NCBI GenBank assembly: GCA_902461995.1
Contig: CABQAA010000091.1
Span: forward strand, 1-7,966
Direction of reading: 5' to 3'
DNA: 7,966 nt
DNA from: an uncultured Oscillospiraceae bacterium
Lineage (GTDB): Bacteria; Bacillota; Clostridia; Oscillospirales; Acutalibacteraceae
Shown: positions 1-5,787 of the stretch, one piece after another
Position numbering within the stretch: the first letter of the stretch is position 1
Layout of the letters: the number at the start of each line of letters is the position of its first letter
Notes under the pieces: generated by a model
What the model saw: the letters and a program-made list of their open reading frames with translations, nothing else
What the model was told of the DNA's origin: nothing
The model's database searches: none
Made by a program: the position numbers and the translations under genes

Positions 1-651
1 GACCGCCTCACAATACCCCTGCAAACCGAACGTGGACCAGATCATCACCAAAACGCCGTTGCTCAAACGGTGGAGGAACGGGCCGTCGGTCACATAATTC
101 AATCCGTCTCTGGAGTTGGCTCCCGGCTGTTCCGACGCTTTCAGCAGCAGGAAGGGATCGCCGATTGCGGTTTTCAGATCATCGCTGAGAGGAACCGCCC
201 AAATTTCACCGTCATGTACCTGCAGCCACTCATGACAAAACACCATATACGGCTTCCCGGATTTAGAGATGTACAGCGTCCCATCCAGGCATTCCCAGTC
301 CCTCGGCGTCAGCGGGCCGTCGCTGTGGGGCTGAAAAGGGCCCATCGGCGACGACGCCTTCAATACCTGCGTTCCCCTGCACACGCCGTTCTTTTTAAAG
401 GAAGCAAACATATAAAAAGCGCCCTTGTACGGATGCACCTCCGGCGCCCAGTATTCCCGGTCCGCCCAAAAGGACCCGTCGTTATGAAAAACCTCATAGG
501 GTCCTTCCCAATTTTTCAAATCCTCGCTCAAAAACACGTCGAATCCATCGGCCTCTCCCCAGCAGGTGGCTCCCCTGGTGCCGTATAAATAGTAGGTACC
601 CTCATAAGGAAGTACAAACGGATCCCGTATATGGACGTCGCCACTTTTCAT
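1..651 (-). CDS. Glycoside hydrolase family 43-type protein, 3' end outside window
   Basis: First 217 residues of a five-bladed beta-propeller glycosidase (GH43 or close clan member), a family acting mainly on arabinose-, xylose- or galactose-containing glycans. The N-terminus enters the first blade directly: HIRDPFVLPYEGTYYLYGT at residues 7-25, with Asp10 in the expected general-base position. WAPEV at 68-72 is the usual second-blade motif. Asp123 in CLDGTLY fits the pKa-modulating Asp. The place of the general acid is VTDGPFL (187-193), with Asp189 where characterised GH43 enzymes have Glu. There is no signal peptide, so the protein is probably cytoplasmic and acts on imported oligosaccharide. 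The ATG at 651 is chosen because it lies just before the first blade. A TTG at 657, in frame and 8 bases from GGGGAG (666-671), has better ribosome-binding spacing and may be the true start. It is the last visible gene of the run, 59 bases after the preceding stop. The C-terminus lies beyond position 1. The family call is firm; the substrate is unknown. Confidence 0.88.
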   Translation of the reverse strand, partial: MKSGDVHIRDPFVLPYEGTYYLYGTRGATCWGEADGFDVFLSEDLKNWEGPYEVFHNDGSFWADREYWAPEVHPYKGAFYMFASFKKNGVCRGTQVLKASSPMGPFQPHSDGPLTPRDWECLDGTLYISKSGKPYMVFCHEWLQVHDGEIWAVPLSDDLKTAIGDPFLLLKASEQPGANSRDGLNYVTDGPFLHRLSNGVLVMIWSTFGLQGYCEAV

Positions 652-710
652 GGTCAAGTCAACCTCTCCCCTTCGCGCCGCGGCAGCGGCTCCATTCATT
701 CTCCTGCCCT

Positions 711-1703
711 TTACTCCAGCGTACAGCATCCTGTCAGTACAACCTTCCCCACGCTTTCTCCCCGCCGCAGAAGCTCGTGGGCGTCGCTGGCCTGCGGCAT
801 GGGCAGCACTTTATAAACGGTGGGTCGTATATCGCCGCTTTCCACCTTCGGCCAAATATCCCAAACCAGGTTTGCCAGAATCTGCGCCTTGATCTCCGGC
901 GGTTTGCTGCGCAGCGTGCTGCCGATGAGCCGGATGTTTTTCATATACATGGTGCGCATATTCACGCTGGACAGGTCTCCCGCCAGCGTGGCTATCATGA
1001 TCCAGCGGCAGCCGTAGGCGACATGGGAAAAGCACTCCCCCACCTGTTCGCCGCCCAGACAGTCGATGGCCAGGTTCAGCGGACGCCCGGCTTCCTCCTC
1101 ACGCCTGAGCACATCCACGATGCTTTGAGCTGAGGTATCCACCACCACGTCGGCCCCCAGATGGGAGATCGATTCCGCCTTTTCCCGGTCCAGCACCGTT
1201 GTGATCACCCGCAGACCGAACGCCTTGGCCATGGGAATGATCACACTGGCGAGGCCGCTGGCGCCCGCGTGCATAAGAAGGGTTTGCCCCGCTTTGGCCC
1301 CGCCCTCGATAAAGAGATTGAGATACGCGGTGGCGAAAGCCTCGGGCAGGGCGGCCGCCTCCGTCATGCCGAGCCCCGCTGGAACCGGCATCAGCATGGA
1401 GGAGGGGACCGCCGCATACTCGGCATATCCGCCTCCGCCCAACAAAGCACAGACCCTGTCGCCTATTTTCCATCGGCCGTCCCGGGCCGCTGTTTCCGAC
1501 AATTCCCGAATGACGCCGGAAATCTCCAGCCCCGGCCATTCCGGGCAACCGGGAGGAGGCGGATAATTCCCGTCCACCTGCATCAGATCCGCCCGGTTTA
1601 CCGCGGCGGCCTGCACTTCGACCAGAACCTCCCCCTCCGCCAGACGCGGATTGGGGACATCCTCCCAGACCAATTCATGATTACGAATCAAAACCGCTTT
1701 CAT
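711..1703 (-). CDS. Zinc-independent MDR oxidoreductase, quinone oxidoreductase/PIG3-like
   Basis: A 330-residue medium-chain dehydrogenase/reductase of the NAD(P)H:quinone oxidoreductase branch, close to the usual length. Members transfer hydride between NAD(P)H and quinones, enals or other carbonyls, generally in the cytoplasm. The GroES-like N-terminal domain carries the branch signature AAAVNRADLMQ (32-42) followed by GNYPPPPG (45-52) and GLEISG (58-63). GDRVCALLGGGGYAEY (81-96) is the standard hinge to the active-site cleft. The Rossmann segment is HAGASGLASVIIPMAKAFG (145-163); most relatives have a third glycine where this protein has Ala152. Asp172 falls at or near the end of the second Rossmann strand, which hints at NAD rather than NADP, though weakly. 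No zinc-ligand cysteine sets are present. The start at 1703 has GGTGAT (1709-1714) five bases upstream. The gene begins 39 bases after the stop of the other MDR gene. Its physiological substrate in a sugar operon is unknown; oxidation or reduction of a keto-sugar is an inference. Confidence 0.9.
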   Translation of the reverse strand: MKAVLIRNHELVWEDVPNPRLAEGEVLVEVQAAAVNRADLMQVDGNYPPPPGCPEWPGLEISGVIRELSETAARDGRWKIGDRVCALLGGGGYAEYAAVPSSMLMPVPAGLGMTEAAALPEAFATAYLNLFIEGGAKAGQTLLMHAGASGLASVIIPMAKAFGLRVITTVLDREKAESISHLGADVVVDTSAQSIVDVLRREEEAGRPLNLAIDCLGGEQVGECFSHVAYGCRWIMIATLAGDLSSVNMRTMYMKNIRLIGSTLRSKPPEIKAQILANLVWDIWPKVESGDIRPTVYKVLPMPQASDAHELLRRGESVGKVVLTGCCTLE

Positions 1704-1742
1704 ATGTCATCACCCATTTGTTTTGATATACCGGCGTCCCGG

Positions 1743-2759
1743 TCATTTCCAGCGAAACACCACGCCGACCGGAAACGCCTTATTTTCCGCCAGCCGGCGA
1801 TACACCTGCGGGGCGTCCTCCGGCGAATCGATTTCAGAGAGAATTTTCGACATGTCCAGCCGGCCTCCGGCTGTCATATCCATCAGCGCCTCGATATCGT
1901 CCCGATGTGTCCAGTGATGGGGATAGGACTCGACGGAGGGCCGCGCGTTGGTATGCGCGCCGATGATCTCCACGCCCGGACGGTGCACCTTTTGATAATA
2001 ATCAATGGGAGTGTCCGAGACCCTGGTGCAGCCCAGCAGCGACACGCGCCCCATGGGGGCGATCACCTCCAGCGCCTGCTTCAGCGCCACCGACAAGCCT
2101 GTCACCTCTACAATGGCGTTTACGCCTTTTCCGCCCCGGGTGACAGCCTTTACCCGGCTGACAAAGTCCTTGTCGGTGGGATCAAATGCGGCGTCCGCCC
2201 CCAGCTCCAGGGCCAGTCTCCGGCGTTCCTCCGACAGATCCGCTGCAATCACCGGGACAGCGCCGGCCGCACGGCAGAGCTGCACCGCCAAGGCGCCCAG
2301 CAGTCCCATACCGAACACCATGGCCGATTCTCCGAATTCCAGCCTGGTTTTTCGTAGGCCGGCAGCCGAAAAAGCGGCAATGAACAGAAACACCGCGTGC
2401 TCTGACGGGATGCTGTCATCCCGTATTTTCACCACCTGATTGGCCGGAAGCAGATTGTACTGGGAATGCTGCGACCAATAGCCGATCACCCGGTCGCCGG
2501 GCGCCACATGCCGCACGCCGCTCCCTATTTCCTTCACGGTTCCCACGCAGCTGTAGCCAAAAACCTTGGGAAAACTCCCTCCGTCCAGCTCATCCGCCTG
2601 ATTGGGCATGCGCATAAGCCCCGCCCGCTCGGTTCCGGCGCTGACAGCGGTATAGGCCGTCTCGATCAGTACCTCCTGCTCGGCGGGATGATCTCTCATA
2701 TCGCAGGACAGCAGCTCGGCTTTTCCCACGTCGGTAAACACAATCTTATTCGTTTTCAT
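1743..2759 (-). CDS. Zinc-less MDR dehydrogenase, bacteriochlorophyllide-dehydrogenase-like subgroup
   Basis: A 338-residue MDR oxidoreductase usually annotated as a zinc-binding alcohol or threonine dehydrogenase-like protein. The N-terminal GroES-like domain has TAVSAGTERAGL (37-48), with Ser40 where classical alcohol dehydrogenases have the catalytic-zinc cysteine. FGYSCVGTV (67-75) replaces the GHE zinc motif. The structural-zinc loop with four cysteines is absent; YWSQHSQYNLL (94-104) stands there. The Rossmann fold is intact: GMGLLG (150-155), then IAADLSEERR (171-180), where Asp174 suggests NAD(H). GAHTNARPS (267-275) near the C-terminus is typical of this subgroup. The same domain is found fused to a Gfo/Idh/MocA domain in 'bi-domain' oxidoreductases, and a Gfo/Idh/MocA gene lies immediately upstream here. 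The start at 2759 gives the expected N-terminus, but its Shine-Dalgarno (GGA at 2773-2775) is 13 bases away and weak. Likely role: oxidation or reduction of a sugar hydroxyl or keto group; substrate not known. Confidence 0.88.
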   Translation of the reverse strand: MKTNKIVFTDVGKAELLSCDMRDHPAEQEVLIETAYTAVSAGTERAGLMRMPNQADELDGGSFPKVFGYSCVGTVKEIGSGVRHVAPGDRVIGYWSQHSQYNLLPANQVVKIRDDSIPSEHAVFLFIAAFSAAGLRKTRLEFGESAMVFGMGLLGALAVQLCRAAGAVPVIAADLSEERRRLALELGADAAFDPTDKDFVSRVKAVTRGGKGVNAIVEVTGLSVALKQALEVIAPMGRVSLLGCTRVSDTPIDYYQKVHRPGVEIIGAHTNARPSVESYPHHWTHRDDIEALMDMTAGGRLDMSKILSEIDSPEDAPQVYRRLAENKAFPVGVVFRWK

Positions 2760-2869
2760 CGTATGACCACTTTCCTTTTTTAGGCTGCTGAAAGTTTTGG
2801 GTCTGCCAAGCAGGGTCCCGGCTCGGTTAGGCGCTACAGCCTATCGTCCGTCTCCTACTTCCCGGACTG
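2760..2869 (-). other. 110-base intergenic spacer with three short inverted repeats
   Basis: This is the longest gap in the run, between the stop of the Gfo/Idh/MocA gene and the start of the MDR gene. Read on the minus strand it contains, in order, a 5-bp stem GTCCG/CGGAC (arms 2863-2867 and 2846-2850), a 5-bp stem TAGGC/GCCTA (arms 2839-2843 and 2828-2832), and a 4-bp stem CTGC/GCAG with a three-base loop (2803-2813). None is followed by a U-tract in the minus-strand transcript, so this is not a standard intrinsic terminator. No convincing -35/-10 pair or small gene is seen. It may be only spacer, or an mRNA processing or stability element. Confidence 0.3.
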
Positions 2870-3859
2870 TCACTCGGCGGCCATGCCGCAGGCCGCCAGC
2901 ACCGCCTTCTGCACCGCCAGTTCATATGCGTAGGAAAACGGGTTTTCCTTGTTTCCCTGCACCATTTCGGCAAAATCCAGCAGCATGGTGTCGTAACGGC
3001 CGGCATCACAGGTCACCTCCGGATATGCGGTGGTCGTCGTTCTGCCGCTTACCGAAAGGGTCATGACCGGGTTGGGACTGTTCCCTGTACGTTCCAGCGG
3101 CTTGATTTCCACCGTCCCCTTGGAACCGCATACCACCAGCTGCCGGCGGCAGAAGCCGCCGACCTCCGTGGATGTGGCCCGGGTGGTGGAGACGCCGTTC
3201 TTATACAGGAATACGGCAAAGCCGTGATCAACGGCGTCGGTATGATCCAAGCCGGTTTTGCGGTTAAAGGGTAGGATGCTTTCCGGCTGCCCCGCCATCA
3301 GGAGTATCAGATCCACCATATGGCATCCCAGATAAAACATGTTCCCGGCGGGAAAATCCTTCATCCACATCCGTTTTTCCGGGGTATGCCAGCTGTCCAT
3401 GATGGCGTCCACCTGATAAATTTCCCCCAGAGTCCCATCCCGTACCAGCTCCAGGCACCGCATGACGGCGGGATTGTAGCGGTACATATAGGCCATCTGA
3501 ACCGTCCGGTTTTTCCTCTGCGCGTTGTCAAGCAGCTGCTTGAATTCGCCGATATCGACGCCGGCCGGCTTATCCACATGGACGTGCAGCCCCTGATCCA
3601 CGCACCGTCTGGCCGTTTCGATCAGTTTGAGCTCTTCGGTTTCGACCAGTACGGCGTCGAGTCCGGGCGTATGGAGCAATTCCTCCGTGCTGAGCACGGG
3701 AAGGCCCTGGTAGCAGCTCTTCCCGCCGTGCTGTTTCAAATGGGAGGGATTGTCCTCCGCCACCCCTACCATTTCAAAGATTTCCGGATGACAGCGGATC
3801 CCCAGCATTTTTCCTTCGGCATGGTCATGAGCCATGCCGATCTGACCGATGCGTATCAT
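2870..3859 (-). CDS. Gfo/Idh/MocA-family NAD(P)-dependent oxidoreductase
   Basis: A 329-residue cytoplasmic dehydrogenase of the glucose-fructose oxidoreductase / inositol dehydrogenase family, near the normal length. The N-terminal Rossmann domain starts RIGQIGMAHDHA (3-14), with the third glycine of the fingerprint replaced. Glu35/Asp36 after the second strand favour NAD(H). The family's EKP motif appears as HVDKPAG (94-100), with Lys97 the expected catalytic or cofactor-binding lysine. The C-terminal alpha/beta domain begins near residue 125, and GCHMVD (178-183) supplies the conserved His180 and Asp183 that normally bind the sugar hydroxyls. The start at 3859 is supported by AGGGGGAA (3867-3874), whose GGGGGA core is 8 bases upstream, and by the expected M-I-R-I-G opening. 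It lies 31 bases after the second permease stop, so it is probably cotranscribed with the transporter. Family members oxidise sugars or polyols at ring hydroxyls, sometimes at C3, or act as NAD-dependent glycosidases. Which of these applies here cannot be told from sequence. Confidence 0.93.
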   Translation of the reverse strand: MIRIGQIGMAHDHAEGKMLGIRCHPEIFEMVGVAEDNPSHLKQHGGKSCYQGLPVLSTEELLHTPGLDAVLVETEELKLIETARRCVDQGLHVHVDKPAGVDIGEFKQLLDNAQRKNRTVQMAYMYRYNPAVMRCLELVRDGTLGEIYQVDAIMDSWHTPEKRMWMKDFPAGNMFYLGCHMVDLILLMAGQPESILPFNRKTGLDHTDAVDHGFAVFLYKNGVSTTRATSTEVGGFCRRQLVVCGSKGTVEIKPLERTGNSPNPVMTLSVSGRTTTTAYPEVTCDAGRYDTMLLDFAEMVQGNKENPFSYAYELAVQKAVLAACGMAAE

Positions 3860-3866
3860 GATATCG

Positions 3867-3874
3867 TTCCCCCT
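3867..3874 (-). promoter_or_regulatory. Ribosome binding site of the Gfo/Idh/MocA gene
   Basis: AGGGGGAA on the minus strand, with its GGGGGA core 8 bases before the ATG at 3859. It supports that start and lies entirely in the 31-base gap after the permease stop. Confidence 0.7.
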
Positions 3875-3890
3875 ATCGTATTGCTGCCAC

Positions 3891-4859
3891 TTATCCCACG
3901 ACGCCCGAGCGCTCCACCGATTCCACGAAGAAACGCTGCATCACCAAAAACAGCAAAACCAGCGGCGCAATGGTCAGAAGCAGCGCGACCGACCGATGAA
4001 GCTGCGCCACAGCCGGATCCAGCGTATCGACAAAGTTGGAGGCGATCATCTGGGTCTGCATGGTCAGGTTCTGGAAAGTCCGGTTATACAGATTGGTAAA
4101 GAACACGTCGTTCCACTGCCAGACAAAGCTGAACAGCGCGACCGTCACCAGCACCGTGGTGGCGCCGGGGAGCATGATGGTAAAGAAAATCCGGAAATGA
4201 CCGGCTCCGTCCACCATGGCCGCTTCCTCGGTTTCCCGCGGCATGGAGCGGAAAAACTGCCGGAACATATAGATAAACAGGCCGCTGCGGATCCCGGTTC
4301 CGGTGGCGGACATGAGCATGATGGGCCACTGGCTGTCGAGCAGATTGATCCCTTTGCCGTTTATCAGGTGCAGGATATGCGCCACATCGAAGTCGTAAAA
4401 CTGCATGTAGGACGCCATCATGGTCAGCTGCGGCGGGATGATCAGCATCACGATCACCGCGCCGAACAAAATCCGATGGAACGGAAACCGATATCGGGCA
4501 AACGCATAGCCGGCCGTGACGCAGGAGAACAGCTGAAGCAGCGTCGCTAGCGTGGAACTCCACAGGCTGTTTAGAAAGGAAGGGACGTAATCCATCCACT
4601 CGATGGTGTATGCATAATTCTCCAGTGTAAAATGCTTGGGCAGCCATAAAACGGAGGCGTCATACAGGTCGCGGCGCTCCATAAAGGACTGGGAGATGAT
4701 TTTGAGCAGCGGATACAAAACCACAAAAGAGAAGCCGATGATAAACACAGCGCGGACAAGAGCCCACAGCCATTTGCGCCCTTTTCGCACAGCGCTGCGG
4801 GTCCGCCTGGCGGCGGGTGCAGCCGCGTTCATGCTATGGAGCCGGAGATTAAGCTGCAT
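3891..4859 (-). CDS. Carbohydrate ABC transporter permease, MalG/UgpE type
   Basis: A 322-residue integral membrane subunit of a CUT1-type sugar importer. A basic N-terminal tail (residues 18-29) precedes about six hydrophobic segments, near 33-55, 98-120, 129-150, 178-200, 232-250 and 290-310. Between segments four and five is the cytoplasmic EAA loop, EEAAMVDGAGHF (211-222) through MLPG (229-232), which docks onto the ATPase. The sequence ends FVESVERSGVVG, matching the usual C-terminus of this permease class. The same frame is open to an ATG at 4922, but that start would place 50 bases inside the preceding gene and lacks a Shine-Dalgarno. The ATG at 4859 has AGGAGGG (4868-4874) 8 bases upstream and is preferred. 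It pairs with the permease encoded just upstream to form the membrane pore. The first 30 residues are longer than in many homologues, and the Met at residue 10 could be an alternative start. Confidence 0.94.
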   Translation of the reverse strand: MQLNLRLHSMNAAAPAARRTRSAVRKGRKWLWALVRAVFIIGFSFVVLYPLLKIISQSFMERRDLYDASVLWLPKHFTLENYAYTIEWMDYVPSFLNSLWSSTLATLLQLFSCVTAGYAFARYRFPFHRILFGAVIVMLIIPPQLTMMASYMQFYDFDVAHILHLINGKGINLLDSQWPIMLMSATGTGIRSGLFIYMFRQFFRSMPRETEEAAMVDGAGHFRIFFTIMLPGATTVLVTVALFSFVWQWNDVFFTNLYNRTFQNLTMQTQMIASNFVDTLDPAVAQLHRSVALLLTIAPLVLLFLVMQRFFVESVERSGVVG

Positions 4860-4867
4860 ATACGTTA

Positions 4868-4874
4868 CCCTCCT
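4868..4874 (-). promoter_or_regulatory. Ribosome binding site overlapping the upstream stop codon
   Basis: AGGAGGG on the minus strand, 8 bases before the ATG at 4859. The TAG stop of the preceding permease (4873-4875) supplies the first bases of this site, so ribosomes finishing the first permease end on the start signal of the second. This settles the second permease's start. Confidence 0.85.
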
Positions 4875-5787
4875 ACGACTGATACACGACGCGCTTTGAA
4901 AGGAAATAGACCACGACCCCAACGATGGCCGCCAGCACCAGACAGTACAGCCACATCATGGCGCCCGCCAATCCCAAATCGAAAATCTTGAAAGATACAT
5001 TCCAGGCGTAATTCATCGTCACGTTGGTGGACATGGTGAAGTTGTCGATGAGAGAATACACCACATTGATAATCATCACTGGGGATACCAGCGGGAACGT
5101 AATCTTCCAGAACGAGGTCCAGCCGTTGGCCCCCTCCACATAAGCCGCCTCATACAGCGACGAACTGATCGAGTTCAGGCCTGCCAGAAAAACAAAAATC
5201 TGGATGCTGGACATGGAGATTACGCTGTATATCCGGTCCACGGGCCCCGTGATATAGTCGGTCAGGCTGGGAGGAATGCCGATGTCGTTGAGCATGGTCA
5301 CAATGTTCATGCTCTTTAAAAATCCCAGGGAATTCACACCCTCTTCCATCGCGCCCTGAACCGCCGCATCGCTGGAAAACTGTCCGTTGACGCTTAAAAA
5401 CAGGCCTGTACCCAGAATGACCGGCAGAAAAAAGATGGCCTTTACAATAAAATTCCCGTGAAATTTTTGGTGAAGCAGCACCGCCACAAAGAAGGAAAAC
5501 ACCAGACAAACCGGGACGTTCACCGCCAGATCCAGAAGGGACTGGGAGGCGTACCGGATGAAATTCTCATCCCGGGTCAGGGCGGTGACAAAATTATCGA
5601 AGCCCACCCCCTGGGTTGAAAAGCCGCCGCCCGGCAAAAAGGTGACCTTTTGAAAACTGATCACCACCGCGCGTATCAGCGGGGTGCAGAAAAATAGGAG
5701 GAACCCGATCAGCCAGGGGATGAGAAAGACCAGGCCGAACATATTGCGCTTTCTGACCAATTTGTCGGCACCAAAAGGGTTCCGCAT
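4873..5787 (-). CDS. Carbohydrate ABC transporter permease, MalF/UgpA/LplB type
   Basis: A 304-residue first permease of a CUT1 sugar importer. Hydrophobic segments lie near residues 16-46, 85-107, 113-133, 187-205, 232-250 and 278-296, with a short basic cytoplasmic N-terminus. The EAA loop is YEAAYVEGANGW (212-223), continuing to FPLVSP (231-236), between segments four and five. An extended loop of about 50 residues (137-186) between segments three and four should face outside the cell. Such loops can contact the solute-binding protein. The start at 5787 shares its A with the TGA of the DUF5696 gene (TGATG) and has GGGAGGTGG (5794-5802) six bases upstream, so translation of the two is likely coupled. 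No ATP-binding or solute-binding gene is visible. The binding protein is probably upstream of the window, and the ATPase may be a shared MsmX-type subunit encoded elsewhere, as is common in Bacillota. Confidence 0.94.
   Translation of the reverse strand: MRNPFGADKLVRKRNMFGLVFLIPWLIGFLLFFCTPLIRAVVISFQKVTFLPGGGFSTQGVGFDNFVTALTRDENFIRYASQSLLDLAVNVPVCLVFSFFVAVLLHQKFHGNFIVKAIFFLPVILGTGLFLSVNGQFSSDAAVQGAMEEGVNSLGFLKSMNIVTMLNDIGIPPSLTDYITGPVDRIYSVISMSSIQIFVFLAGLNSISSSLYEAAYVEGANGWTSFWKITFPLVSPVMIINVVYSLIDNFTMSTNVTMNYAWNVSFKIFDLGLAGAMMWLYCLVLAAIVGVVVYFLSKRVVYQS

Noticed and set aside
70..588. Plus-strand open frame of 172 codons
   Set aside because: It is antisense to the GH43-type gene, which has clear family motifs on the minus strand.
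1161..2357. Long plus-strand open frame of 398 codons
   Set aside because: It lies antisense to two well-supported MDR genes, spans their junction, has no recognisable domain or ribosome binding site, and its composition (many Arg, His, Gln, Pro) is typical of an opposite-strand frame over GC-rich codons.
2803..2867. Intrinsic terminator in the 110-base gap
   Set aside because: The stems are only 4-5 bp and none is followed by a run of T on the minus strand.
3320..4099. Plus-strand open frame of 259 codons
   Set aside because: It is antisense to the Gfo/Idh/MocA gene and runs into the permease gene. It shows no domain or start signal of its own.
3849..4550. Plus-strand open frame of 233 codons
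   Set aside because: It is antisense to the MalG-type permease, very rich in His, Gln and Arg, and has no recognisable motif. It is explained by the sense-strand coding bias.
4860..4922. ATG at 4922 as start of the second permease
   Set aside because: It would overlap the first permease by 50 bases with no ribosome binding site, and the added residues are not typical. The AGGAGGG before 4859 gives a much better start.
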